Origin: JBFGFX01 sp965232455
GTDB taxonomy: Bacteria; Pseudomonadota; Gammaproteobacteria; Steroidobacterales; Woeseiaceae
DNA length: 64,000 bases
Assembly: GCA_965232455.1 (NCBI GenBank)
Contig: OZ246981.1
Span: 3,844,001-3,908,000, forward strand
Direction of reading: 5' to 3'
Shown: piece by piece, positions 25,182-35,400 of the stretch
How the letters are laid out: every line of letters begins with the position of its first letter
Numbering within the stretch: the first letter of the stretch is position 1
The notes under the pieces: generated by a model
Databases searched by the model: none
What the model saw: the letters and a program-made list of their open reading frames with translations, nothing else
Told to the model about the DNA's origin: nothing
Program-made: the position numbers and the translations under genes

Positions 25182-25763
25182 ATGGCAGGCGATCATTCAG
25201 TTACGCCCGGGGACGTGACCCGGCTGCTCAAACACTACGCCGAGGGTGACGAGCAGTCGCTCGATCGCGTCATCCCAATCGTCTATCGTGAATTGAAATC
25301 GCTTGCCCGGGCCCAACTCAGCCGTTCCGGCGTCCGCCGGAACATGCAAACTACGGTCCTGGTCCACGAAGCCTACGAAAAGCTGACGGCGGGCCAGGCG
25401 CGAAGCATCGAGAACCGCCGGCACTTTTTCGCGATCGCGTCCCGCGCCATGCGCCAGATCGTCGTGGACGCCTACCGCAGCCAGATGTCCGCGAAACGGG
25501 GCGGCGGCGCCGCCGCCGACGAACTCGGCACCAACGATCTCGTGGACCTGAACGATCCGCAGCGTGTGCTGCATCTGCACCAGGCAATGGAAACCCTCGC
25601 CGCCGAGAACGCCGAACTCGTCGAGGTTGTCGACCTTGCCTGTTTTGCGGGCCTGTCCAACAGCGAGATAGCGGAACTGCGCGGCAATGACGTGCGGACC
25701 GTGCAGCGACAAATGCAGCGGGCCAAGGCGTGGATCAGCCATCTCCTGGACGAATCGGCGTAG
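25182..25763 (+). CDS. ECF sigma factor of the kinase-linked (ECF43-like) type
   Basis: 193 residues. Region 2 contains MQTTVLVHEAYEKL and FFAIASRAMRQIVVDAYRSQMSAKRG; region 4 contains DLACFAGLSNSEIAELRGNDVRTVQRQMQRAKAWI. There is no anti-sigma partner; instead a transmembrane Ser/Thr kinase follows 60 bases later. Known: in Vibrio parahaemolyticus the related pair EcfP/PknS is activated by phosphorylation of a Thr in region 2. The Thr pair at residues 57-58 here lies in the matching stretch, so kinase-driven activation is a sound inference. Confidence 0.9.
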   Translation: MAGDHSVTPGDVTRLLKHYAEGDEQSLDRVIPIVYRELKSLARAQLSRSGVRRNMQTTVLVHEAYEKLTAGQARSIENRRHFFAIASRAMRQIVVDAYRSQMSAKRGGGAAADELGTNDLVDLNDPQRVLHLHQAMETLAAENAELVEVVDLACFAGLSNSEIAELRGNDVRTVQRQMQRAKAWISHLLDESA

Positions 25764-25823
25764 GTGGCTATCGTGTCCGGCTCCGACCCCCAGCGGCAAT
25801 CGCGACTATGAGCGACTGGCGTA

Positions 25824-28760
25824 GTGTTTACAGGCCCTGAGACCGTGTCCGACTTTGCGAAGCTCGACGCGTTGCTCGACGAAGTACTGCAACTCGAAGA
25901 GCCGGACCGTCAGGCCTTCCTCGACCGCTTGACGGGTGCGCAGCGCGCGCAGGTCGTGGCGCTGCTCGGGCGCGTGCACTCGACCCAGCTCGAAGACATC
26001 GCACAGGCGGCACGACGCTCGGTTTTGCCGCTGGACGAACCCGCAACGAGCGATTCGGCGGCCGGCCGCTGGCGGCTCAAACGGGAACTCGGTTCGGGCG
26101 GCATGGGCCAGGTCTTTTACGCCGTTCGGGACGAAGACGACTACGCACAGCGGGCCGCGGTCAAGATATTGTGGTCGCATCGCGCCGATGCAGATTTCAA
26201 AGCCCGCTTTTTTCGCGAGCGGCGAATTCTGGCGTCGCTCGACCATCCGGGCCTGGCCCGTTTTCTGGACGGCGGCCTGCTGGCGGACGGACGTCCCTGG
26301 TTCGCGATGGAATTCGTCGACGGCGTCGACGTCGCAAGCTTCGCGAAACAACTCCCACTGGCGCGGCGCCTCGAGTTGTTCCTCACGATTTGCGAGCCGG
26401 CTCAGTATGCTCACGATCGCCTGATCGTCCACCGGGACATCAAACCGCACAACATCCTCGTGGACGAAACGGGACGACCGAGGTTGCTGGACTTCGGCGT
26501 CGCGACGATCCTCGGCAACCTCAAGGACGACGTGCGTACGCAGGCCGGCGGCAGCCCGTTGACGCTGCAATACGCGAGCCCGGAACAGGTCAGCGGTTCT
26601 CTGATCACGGTAGGCAGCGACGTTTATCAGCTGGGCCTGCTGCTGTATCAGATGCTCGCGGGAAAACCGCCCTACCGTCTGAACGACAGGTCCCTACAGG
26701 AGGCGATTCGGATCATTTGCGACGACCGCGTCCGGCCGCCGAGCAGGTTCGCGCCGGGCCTCTCGAAGGACCTGGACGCGATAGTTCTGCACGCCCTGAA
26801 CAAAGATCCGGCGGAGCGCTATCACTCGGTTTCGTCTTTCGCCGACGACGTCCGGCGATACCTGAGCGGACATCCCGTCGTCGCCAGACCTCGGTCGCGA
26901 TGGTACGTGGCCAGGCGCTTCGTGCAACGCAACGCCGTGGTCGTCAGCGTGGCCGTGCTGGTTGCGTTTGCACTGACCGGGGCGACGGCGGTTTCGGTGA
27001 GAATGGCCGACGAGGCGCAGGCCGAGGCGCAACGCAGCCAGAAAACCCAGCAAATACTCGCCGACGTCTTCCGGCAGGCCGATCCCTACGGGGGCGCCGG
27101 CGGCGACGTTACGCTCGCCGACGCGCTCGTTGCCGCAGAATCGTCGATTCAGGAGCAGATACGCGGCGACCACCGCCTGGCGTGGGACGTCAACAACACC
27201 CTGGGCGAAATTTTTTCCAGCCTCGGCCTGTTCGACGAAGAGACCGCCGCGTTCGCGGCGGCGCTCGCGGCGGCTCGCGAGCTCGGCGGAAACAACGAAC
27301 GCGAGGTCATGATTGCGGTCGCGGGTCTCGGCAACACCTTCGTTCGGGAAAACCCGGCCAGGGCGGTCGAGTTCTTCTCGGAAGAACTCCCCGACGCGCC
27401 CGCGTCGCGATCGGCCGCGCAGGCCTGGCTGTCCGCGAAATACGCTCAGGTGAATGCCCTGACCCGGCTGCGGGACTTCGAGCGGGCGGACATTGCCATT
27501 GCGCAGATGGCGGCGGCGGCGGAACGTTTCGGCGTCGAGGCTCCAAGAACTCGCGGCCGGCTCAGCCAACTGCTGGCGGGCCGCGCCAATCGCGCCGGCG
27601 ACCTCGCCGGCGCCGACCAGCACTGGCGGGACGCGGTTGCGCACATGCGTGAGGCGGGCAATCCGTTTGCGCTTGCGGTAATTCTGAGCAACCGGGGCAT
27701 CTTTTTGGGCAGGAACGGCCGCTACGACGAATCCGATGCGGTTTTCCGGCAGTCGCTGGCGGTATTCGACGAACATTCACCGAACGATCCGACCCATGCG
27801 AGCGTCCTGCGAACCTATGCGGGCCTGCTGCATCGTATGGGCCAAACCGACGCGTCAATCGAACGGCTGAATGAAGCGCTCGCCATCCTCGACGGCATCG
27901 ATGAACACTACACGCGCTACGTCGTGTTGGTAAATCTTGCCACTTACACGATGATCGCGGGCCGGATCGACGAAAGCCTGCCGGCAACAATCGACGGCAT
28001 GTCGTTGGCGCTCGCCGAGTTCGGCGCCGATTCGCCGATCACCCGGCGCATGCTGTCGGTGTTCGCCCGCGTGCTGCTGCTCGGTGGAAAACACGGCCGG
28101 GCGCTTGCGCTGCTGGCGCACGGCGCACACGCGGAGGACGCCGACGATGCACGGCACCTGGCCGTTGCCGAGGCGGCTCTCGACGTCAACGATCTGAACC
28201 TCGCGGCGGCCAGTCTCGAGCGCGTCGCCGAAACCGGCGCGGCGGCCAGTCAACGTGTACGGATGCGCCTGTCGTGTGCCCTGGACGATCGTACCTCCTT
28301 GAACCGCTTGCTCGCCGACAGTCGCGTGGCCGGCGACGGCGCAGGCAACGACCTGGCAAGCAACGAGGCGAAACACCGCAGCATCTGGGCCGCGCTTTCC
28401 GGCGCCGCATTATCGATCGCGGCGGGCGAGCCGCCGGACGCCCCGCTCATCCGGGCCATCGCAAGCTATCGCGCGTCCCAGCACGTATTTCTGGATACGC
28501 TGGATCACTGGCGCATATTGCGGGCGCTTCAACGGCTGACGTCCGCGGCGGGCTCGTCGATGCCGGACGACCTTCGCGCGCGGATCGAAACCCTGTCCGA
28601 CACCGCGGCGAAAACCCGCCGGCTCCTCGACACCGTGTTCGCAGCCGAGGTCGCTTCCCTGTTCGCGGCGTTTCCCGGTGAAAGCCAAGCGCACGGCGGA
28701 GACCGCGAACTGACCGTCATGAACAGCGCCGCTTCGTTCTGTGAGCCGCTGCTGCGCTGA
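25824..28760 (+). CDS. Transmembrane Ser/Thr protein kinase with TPR-like C-terminal region
   Basis: 978 residues from GTG 25824; a second GTG at 25845 is equally possible and neither has a clear ribosome site. Kinase domain: LGSGGMGQVF glycine loop, Lys114 (AAVKIL), HRDIKPHN with catalytic Asp at about 205, DFG at 223-225 and YASPEQ. A membrane helix (VVVSVAVLVAFALTGATAV) spans about 372-392. The outer about 570 residues are Ala-rich helical repeats of TPR type, which suggests a periplasmic ligand- or protein-binding sensor. It probably phosphorylates the sigma factor encoded just upstream. TPR assignment of the outer part is by pattern only. Confidence 0.9.
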   Translation: MFTGPETVSDFAKLDALLDEVLQLEEPDRQAFLDRLTGAQRAQVVALLGRVHSTQLEDIAQAARRSVLPLDEPATSDSAAGRWRLKRELGSGGMGQVFYAVRDEDDYAQRAAVKILWSHRADADFKARFFRERRILASLDHPGLARFLDGGLLADGRPWFAMEFVDGVDVASFAKQLPLARRLELFLTICEPAQYAHDRLIVHRDIKPHNILVDETGRPRLLDFGVATILGNLKDDVRTQAGGSPLTLQYASPEQVSGSLITVGSDVYQLGLLLYQMLAGKPPYRLNDRSLQEAIRIICDDRVRPPSRFAPGLSKDLDAIVLHALNKDPAERYHSVSSFADDVRRYLSGHPVVARPRSRWYVARRFVQRNAVVVSVAVLVAFALTGATAVSVRMADEAQAEAQRSQKTQQILADVFRQADPYGGAGGDVTLADALVAAESSIQEQIRGDHRLAWDVNNTLGEIFSSLGLFDEETAAFAAALAAARELGGNNEREVMIAVAGLGNTFVRENPARAVEFFSEELPDAPASRSAAQAWLSAKYAQVNALTRLRDFERADIAIAQMAAAAERFGVEAPRTRGRLSQLLAGRANRAGDLAGADQHWRDAVAHMREAGNPFALAVILSNRGIFLGRNGRYDESDAVFRQSLAVFDEHSPNDPTHASVLRTYAGLLHRMGQTDASIERLNEALAILDGIDEHYTRYVVLVNLATYTMIAGRIDESLPATIDGMSLALAEFGADSPITRRMLSVFARVLLLGGKHGRALALLAHGAHAEDADDARHLAVAEAALDVNDLNLAAASLERVAETGAAASQRVRMRLSCALDDRTSLNRLLADSRVAGDGAGNDLASNEAKHRSIWAALSGAALSIAAGEPPDAPLIRAIASYRASQHVFLDTLDHWRILRALQRLTSAAGSSMPDDLRARIETLSDTAAKTRRLLDTVFAAEVASLFAAFPGESQAHGGDRELTVMNSAASFCEPLLR

Positions 28761-28878
28761 AGCGCCTGCCCCCGCATCTCCGGCGCCGTCCGACCGAAAA
28801 AAGATTGCCGCTCGTGTCGTTTCGGGGAACGTTTCTCGCATTAGTCGGTACATCGACACCCGGAACGAGGAAAACGAC

Positions 28879-29289
28879 ATGCGAAGCCAACTGATCACCC
28901 TACTGAGCTCCAGCCTGCTCCTTATCGGAAGCGCCGCCTTCGCCGATGCGCCGCTCAAGAGTTCTCTGGACCTGGACACCGAACAGGCCAGGCAGGTGCA
29001 GGAGATCCAGAAGAGCTACCGGCAGACGTTCCGCGCGAAGCGGCAGGAGATGAACCGAGAAAGCCGCAAGCTGCGCCGGGCGCGAAACGACAACGACAGC
29101 GCGCTGATCGCCCGGCAGGAGACGATTGTCGCCGGCTTGCAGCAGGAGCTCAGAGCAATCCGCAACGCGGAGAACGACGAAATCCGCAAGCTGCTGACGC
29201 CGGAGCAGAGCAAGAAATTTGATCAGGTCATCGAACAGCGCCGCGCAATGGTGGGCAGCTCCCGAGACGCCAACGTCTTCAACCGTTGA
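28879..29289 (+). CDS. Spy/CpxP-like periplasmic protein
   Basis: 136 residues with a signal peptide MRSQLITLLSSSLLLIGSAAFA. The mature part is almost all charged helix (LDTEQARQVQEIQKSYRQTF, then EIRKLLTPEQSKKFDQVIEQR), which resembles the LTxxQ-type motifs of Spy/CpxP and heavy-metal resistance proteins; the canonical LTPEQ is present once as LTPEQSKKF. The likely role is a chaperone or stress adaptor in the periplasm. It starts 118 bases after the kinase gene and may be part of its stress regulon. Confidence 0.75.
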   Translation: MRSQLITLLSSSLLLIGSAAFADAPLKSSLDLDTEQARQVQEIQKSYRQTFRAKRQEMNRESRKLRRARNDNDSALIARQETIVAGLQQELRAIRNAENDEIRKLLTPEQSKKFDQVIEQRRAMVGSSRDANVFNR

Positions 29290-29391
29290 TTGAGGCGGAA
29301 CGGCGCCTGGACTACCGCAAGACCGGCCAGGGACGGCCGGTAGCTCACGGCCGGATATCATGCCCGGCGCTTTCCAAGGAGATGCGTGACT

Positions 29392-29781
29392 ATGGAAACG
29401 GCAAAACCCACCCGACAAAGCCTGTACGAACGCCTGGGCGGCGAAAAAGCGATCCGAACCGCGGTGCATGCCTTTTACTTCAACGTGTTCCGTGACGACC
29501 GCGTCGCGCCGCTATTCGTCGACGTGGACGGCGAACGCCTGCTCAAACATCAAAACGACTTTCTTGCGTACGCTTTCGGCGGTCCGAAAAACTACGCCGG
29601 CCCGTCTCTACGCAAAGCCCACGAAAAGCTCGTGCGCGAACATGGGCTCAACAACGGGCATTTCGACGCGATCGTCGAGATCCTTGCAACCACCCTGGCC
29701 GACCTCGACTTTCCGACCGCGGTGATCGACGAGGCAACCGGCGTTGTCGAATCCGTTCGTAGCGAGGTCCTGGGCTTGTAA
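29392..29781 (+). CDS. Truncated haemoglobin, group 1 type
   Basis: 129-residue 2-on-2 globin. ATG 29392 is favoured over GTG 29386 because AAGGAG at 29376-29381 is better spaced. Features: LYERLGGEKAIRTAV, FYFNVF (B-helix Phe-Tyr), FLAYAFGG and the proximal His at about 77 in LRKAHEKLV. It binds haem and so O2, NO or CO in the cytoplasm; nitric-oxide detoxification or O2 delivery are the usual roles. It is a short stand-alone gene that converges on the OmpR-type regulator. Confidence 0.9.
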   Translation: METAKPTRQSLYERLGGEKAIRTAVHAFYFNVFRDDRVAPLFVDVDGERLLKHQNDFLAYAFGGPKNYAGPSLRKAHEKLVREHGLNNGHFDAIVEILATTLADLDFPTAVIDEATGVVESVRSEVLGL

Positions 29782-29847
29782 CGCCGGGTAAAAACAGCCG
29801 GAGCTGCAAAGGGAGTTGCGCGCCGGCCCGGACCCGCGTTCGACGGC

Positions 29848-30528
29848 TCAGTGCCGCGCGCTCATGCGATAGCCGAGGCCGCGAACCGTTTCGATCAGCG
29901 ATTCCGCTCTGCCGTTGTCGATCTTCCGTCGCAGCTTACCGACGTATACGTCAACGACGTTCGTCAACGGATCCTTGTCCATGCCCCAGACGTTGCTCAG
30001 AATGCGCTCACGGCTGAACAGCTTGCCGGGATTCGTAATAAAGAGTTCCAGAACCGCGAGCTCCTTCGCCGTGAGTTCGATCGGCTCGCCGGAAAGAGTG
30101 ACCTGCATCGAACGACAGTCGAGTTCAATGTTGTCCACACGTATCTGACGGTCCGTCTCCTTGTCGTGTCCCCCGCGCCGGAGGACCGCATCGATTCTCG
30201 CCAGAAGTTCGTCGATGACAAACGGCTTTTTTATGTAGTCGTCGGCGCCCATGCGCAAACCCGCGATAACGTCGTCCACGCCGTCCATCGCGGTCAGCAT
30301 GACGATGGGCGTCGTCACTTTTCGCATTCGAAGTTCCTGGCACACTTCCAGGCCGTGCAGACCCGGCAACATCAGGTCCAGCACAATCAGCTCGAAGTCG
30401 CCTTCCAGACCGAGCGTCAGCGCCTCTTGACCGTCGACGCAACGAACGCAGTTGTGGCCCTCGGACCTCAACGCCCGGACCAGGAAATCGGCGATCCTGT
30501 CGTTGTCTTCGACAACCAATGTTCTCAC
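29848..30528 (-). CDS. OmpR-family response regulator
   Basis: 226 residues. Receiver domain with acidic pair ED at residues 7-8, phospho-acceptor Asp51 (VLDLMLP) and Lys in YIKKPF. The C-terminal winged helix has LTAKELAVLELFITNPGKLFSRERIL and VDVYVGKLRRKID. The start overlaps the histidine-kinase stop by 4 bases, so the kinase gene is upstream and both are co-translated. Target genes unknown. Confidence 0.93.
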   Translation of the reverse strand: MRTLVVEDNDRIADFLVRALRSEGHNCVRCVDGQEALTLGLEGDFELIVLDLMLPGLHGLEVCQELRMRKVTTPIVMLTAMDGVDDVIAGLRMGADDYIKKPFVIDELLARIDAVLRRGGHDKETDRQIRVDNIELDCRSMQVTLSGEPIELTAKELAVLELFITNPGKLFSRERILSNVWGMDKDPLTNVVDVYVGKLRRKIDNGRAESLIETVRGLGYRMSARH

Positions 30529-32132
30529 GCAATTGCCCTAATTTTGTTGTCTACCGGTAACCGAACGACCACCCCGAGTCCGCCGTCGTCGGCGCCGCCC
30601 TCGAGGTGAATCGAACCCTGATGCGTCTCGACAATGGCTTTGACCAGCGGCAATCCCAGGCCAACGCCGCCGTCAGAGTGGCCGTCCGCGCTGCCGCCGC
30701 GGAAGATGCGACCGAACGCACGCCGCGCCTGTTCCTGGGTCAATTCGATGCCGTCACCGTTGACGGAAATTTTCGCGAATTCCTTGCTGTGAACGAGCCC
30801 CACCCGTACGGTGCTGCGCTCGCGTGAATGACGCACCGCGTTGTCGATGAGGATAGCGAACACCTGCTTGAGCCGCTCGGCATCGCCGAAAATCACCAGA
30901 TGCTCGTCAACGTACTCCTGAGCGATACGCACGTTCCTCCGTTCCGCGGCCCCCTCGACCTCGGAGCAAATCGATTCTAACAAGCCGCCGATGGGAATGG
31001 GCTCTCTCGCCATTCGCGCCGGTCCCTGTTCAGCTCTTGCCACATACAGCAAATCGTCAACAAGCCGTGACGTATGCATGGCTTGTTCGCGGACCTGCTG
31101 CAGCGCCTCGCGATACTCGACCGCCGTTTTCTCCTCCCCTCGCAGCGCCATCTCCGACTCACCCTGAATGACCGTAAGCGGTGTTCTCAGCTCGTGGCTG
31201 ATGTCCGACAGAAGTCGCCGCCGGCTGCTGTCGAGATGTTCCAGGCGGGCGTTCGACGCTTCGAGCTCACGCGTCCGGGCGCTCACCTGTGCCTCCAGCG
31301 AATTTTTCGCTCGTTCTTCGGCGGCCCGGCCGGCCGAAAGCTCTTGCGCCATCCGGTTAAAGGCCGACCCCAATTCGTTGAACTCCTGTTCCGACAACAA
31401 ATCGATACGATGTTCGAGGTTTCCTGATGCGTACGCCGCCGCTGCCGCTCGCAGCGCGTCTACCGAGCGGGTGAGGCCGCGGGAGAGTACCACCGCCATC
31501 CAGGCGCCAACGAAAATCGCAATCAATATTGCGATCGGCAAGATCGTTGCAACAAAATCGCCGAGCTGTTTGGCCTGTTCGTCGGTTTGGAGAACCTCTT
31601 GTTGTTCCTCCGCCAGAACGACGTTGATCAACTCGTTGAAACGAACGACCACCGCATCGTCGCGCAGTTCCTTCAATTCTATCGCCGCTTCTTCGGGCCT
31701 GTCATCGCGAACGGCCGCTCGAACGCGGACGCTGGCGCGAATGATTTGCTCGACCAGGCGCTCTATTTCGGCCAGATAATCGAGCTCCAGAACTTCCTGT
31801 TCATCATCGACGAACGCGACTTCCGCCGCAACGCTGTGGCGAACCTCTGCCAAGGCATCTCGCAAGGACGTCACGTTGCCGAGCCGTTCTTCAATGTCTT
31901 CGATGTTTCTGTTCGCCACGGTTTCGCTCATGGCGTTGAGTTTCCGGTACGTGTGATCGGAAACTGCCCGGTAACTGACCAATACCTGCTGAGCAAGCTC
32001 GTTACGATGCAGATGGTGCTGATACCGTTGGGCACTGGCATAAAACACCCACGCCAGAACGACCAGCATCCCGAGCAAGGTCGCGACGATCATGTAGAGT
32101 TTTGTGCTAAATCGGGTTCGTAGCGGAATCAT
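30525..32132 (-). CDS. Membrane sensor histidine kinase with altered G1 box
   Basis: 535 residues from the Met at 32132; the longer start at 32192 adds 20 residues before the first helix. Two membrane helices (LYMIVATLLGMLVVLAWVFY and VATILPIAILIAIFVGAWM) flank a helical sensor region, followed by HAMP, a coiled coil, the His box LLSDISHELRTPL and the ATPase domain with VFAILIDNAVRHS (N box) and GGVGLGLPLV (G2). Odd: the G1 box reads SVNGDGIEL where DxGxG is expected, so the adenine-binding Asp is replaced by Val. Either the kinase has lost ATP binding and acts as a phosphatase, or the neighbouring Asp compensates. Confidence 0.9.
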   Translation of the reverse strand: MIPLRTRFSTKLYMIVATLLGMLVVLAWVFYASAQRYQHHLHRNELAQQVLVSYRAVSDHTYRKLNAMSETVANRNIEDIEERLGNVTSLRDALAEVRHSVAAEVAFVDDEQEVLELDYLAEIERLVEQIIRASVRVRAAVRDDRPEEAAIELKELRDDAVVVRFNELINVVLAEEQQEVLQTDEQAKQLGDFVATILPIAILIAIFVGAWMAVVLSRGLTRSVDALRAAAAAYASGNLEHRIDLLSEQEFNELGSAFNRMAQELSAGRAAEERAKNSLEAQVSARTRELEASNARLEHLDSSRRRLLSDISHELRTPLTVIQGESEMALRGEEKTAVEYREALQQVREQAMHTSRLVDDLLYVARAEQGPARMAREPIPIGGLLESICSEVEGAAERRNVRIAQEYVDEHLVIFGDAERLKQVFAILIDNAVRHSRERSTVRVGLVHSKEFAKISVNGDGIELTQEQARRAFGRIFRGGSADGHSDGGVGLGLPLVKAIVETHQGSIHLEGGADDGGLGVVVRLPVDNKIRAIA

Positions 32133-32437
32133 TGTCTCGCAAAGGCTCGCAACACCTAACGAAGCTATCAGTGGTAGAAATTCGTCATCCAATCATTGTG
32201 TCAGAAACGTTCTGGGGTGTGAAATATTCTAAATATTGTCTAAATTCTCAAAGGGTGTGGTCCCCAACAGGACACAAGCACGCGGTGGGTCGCATCCGTC
32301 GGTGCGGGTTTATGTCGAAACCGGGCGTCGTTCACCTGCGCGTAATTCTGACGCCACTCTGCGACGCGCGTGCTCCTCGCGAGTGATCCGAAACCGGCAA
32401 ACGGTGTGTCACAACGGATCTTAATTCGCGTTGTCGT
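32133..32437 (-). promoter_or_regulatory. 305-base gap with AT-rich patch, likely kinase promoter
   Basis: This gap lies between the hybrid-kinase stop and the sensor-kinase start, both on the minus strand. An AT-rich stretch at about 32216-32262, with TTGAGA and TAGAAT on the minus strand, stands out from the GC-rich surroundings, but their spacing is 14 bases, too short for a standard sigma-70 promoter. No gene is supported here. Confidence 0.35.
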
Positions 32438-35400
32438 CTACGCAGACTTCTTTTGCAGTTCCAAGCGCAACGCCGCCACGACTCTCGGGTATTCGTTCGT
32501 CAGTTTCCGGTAAAGCGCGTTCGCCCCGTGCAAACCGTTGTTTCTCGCAATGTCCTCGATATCACCGCAAATCTTCGCCATCCGATGAGCGCCGAGATCC
32601 GCGCTGCTGGATTTCAGTCCGTGGCTCACGCCGTGAACTTGCTTGACGTCGCCCGCGGCGATTGCCGAGCGCAACTGCGTCATCAGCCTGGCCGAGTCTT
32701 CGAGGAACAACTGTACGGCCTCGCTCAGGATTTCTTCGCCGTCCGGCCCGCTCAGCTCGCGCAAGATCTTTAACGAACGCTGATCGACCGGTCCGAGCGC
32801 GGAGACATTGGACGACGATGACGCCTTGACGGCGTCATCCGTCTCGAGCGACAGCCAACGGCTCAACGTCGTGTGGAGCTTGTAAAGCGAAAACGGTTTT
32901 GCCAGATAGTCGTCCATGCCGGCGGCAAGGCAGCGGTCTCGATCGCCGTCCTGCGCATTGGCCGTCAGCGCGACGATGGGAACGCGCACCCCGTCCGGCT
33001 CCTGGTTGCGAATGGCGCCGGTCGCGTCGAACCCATCGACCACGGGCATCTGGCAGTCCATCAAGATCAGGTCTATGTTCCGCGCTCTTGCTCGATCGAT
33101 GGCCGCGGCGCCGTCGGCAACCACCTCGACCGAGCAACCGAGACGCTGCAACATGGCAACCGCAACGGTTTGATTGACCGGCGTATCCTCCGCCAAAAGA
33201 ACTCGTCCGCGTATACGCGGCAAGACCATACTGTCCAGCGCCCGTGACGTATCCTCAGCATTCGCGTCGTCGTCCTGCCGGTGTTCGACCACCGCCACCG
33301 GCAATCTGACGGTAAACCAAAACGTGGCGCCTTCTCCAACCACGCTGTCAACGCCGATGTCACCGCCCATGAGCTCGACCAGCTGCTTGCTGATTGCCAA
33401 GCCAAGACCCGTGCCGCCGAATCGTCGGGTGGTCGAACCGTCTTCCTGGGTAAACGCCTCGAATATCTGTTCGTGTTTGTCCTGGCTGATACCAACGCCG
33501 GTATCGCTCACTTCAAACCGGTACGTGACCGAATCGGCATCGACGTCCTGTTCCAGACAACGGAGTTCGACTTTGCCCGCGTCGGTGAACTTGATTGCAT
33601 TGGCGAGAAGGTTCACCAGAATCTGCCTCAACCTCAACGGATCGCCAATCGCCCACGTGTCGCCGGGCGGGCGAACGGTGCACAGGAATTCGAGTCCCTT
33701 GTTCCTCGCCGAGTCGGCCAGCAACGCCATTGTCTCGTCAACGAGCGCGCCAATCTCGAATTCGACGCTCTCGACGCCGAGTTTCCCGGCTTCGATCTTC
33801 GATACGTCCAGAATGTCGTTGATGATCTCGAGCAGCGACTTGGCCGAGCGGTCGATGGTTTTCGCGAAACCGCGCTGATCGTCACGCAGCTCCGTACCGA
33901 GTAAGAGTTCCGTCATCCCGAGCACGCCGTTCATCGGTGTACGGATTTCGTGACTCATCTGGGCGAGGAACTCGCTTTTCGCCCGGCTGAGTTCTTCCAG
34001 CCGCTCGTTGCGCTCTTTGAGCTGATGCGTGCGGTCGCTGACCTCCCGTTCCAGCTGGCGGCTGTAACGAACCTCCCGGGCCAGCTTGTGCTGCTGATAG
34101 CGCCAGCCGAGAATGAGCAGCATTACGACGAGCGCACAATACAACCCGTACGCCCAATTCGTCGCCCAGGGCGCCGGGCGGGCGACGACGCGCAACGACA
34201 GCCCGGATTCCGTCCAGACGCCATCGCTGTTTGCCGCCTTGGCCCGGAAGACATAGGACCCGGCATCCAGGTTGGTGTAGGTAATGCGGCGGTTTCGCCC
34301 GGCGTACACCCAGTCGTCATCGAACCCCTCGAGACGGTAGGCGTATTGATTTTCGCCCGGGTGGGTGAAGTTCAGGCCGGCAAACTCGAACGTGACGACT
34401 TTGTCGTCGTACCCCAACTCGACCGACTCGAGCAACTCATACGGTTGATCGGTAACCACGGACTGATTCAGTACCTGGAAATCGACGAGCACGACCGGGG
34501 TCGAGCTTGAGTTTTCATCGAGCGCAAGCGGGTCGAATGCGTTGAAGCCGTTCGGTCCGCCAAAATAGAGGCGCCCATCCGGTCCGCGATGATGTGCGCC
34601 GGAATTGAAATCGTCGCTTTGCAGGCCGTGGCTCTGGCGTAAAACCTTGAGCGCGCCGAGCTGCGGCTCGAACGAGCCGAGCCCGTTGCTCGTGCTGAGC
34701 CAGAGCCGGCCGGCCGCGTCGGATTGGATACCGAAAACCCAGCTGCCGAGACCGCTGCGCACGGCATCCACATTCATGAACGTGGCGTCGTCCGGACTGC
34801 CCGGCGCCGTCACGAGGCGGTCCAGCCCGTGCCCGCCCGTTCCGATCCAGAGCTCACCGCCGGCGTCGGCGTGAATCGCGAATATGCGGTCGCTGCTGAG
34901 ACTGTCCGGATCGAGACGGTCGTGCCGAAAGCGCGTAAACGTTTCGTCCGCGGCGTTGTAGCGGTTCAGTCCGGCTCCGTCCGTTCCCACCCAAATGGCC
35001 CCGGCGTGGTCCTGCGTGATGGCGGTCGCGCGGGAGCCGCTCAAATCCCGCGGGCTGTCGGAGCCGAACCCGTAGCGTACGAACGTTCCGCTGCCGCGGT
35101 CGTAACGGCTAACGCCGCCGCCGTAGGTACCGACCCAGATGTCGCCGCGCCGATCTTCGTACAGCGACATGATGCCGTCGGCGCTGATTGTCGTATCGTC
35201 GTCCGCATCGTGACGGAACACGGTAATCGTTTCGCTCGCCGGATCGAGTCGGTTCAAACCGCCGAGCATCGTGCCGATCCACAGTTCGCCGTTACGGTCA
35301 CGCAACAGGGACATGACGCGGTCATCGCTGATACCCAACCGGGTGTCGTCGTCCCGCGCTTCGCTCTCCCGACCGAGGTCCTGACGATAGTGCCGGACGT

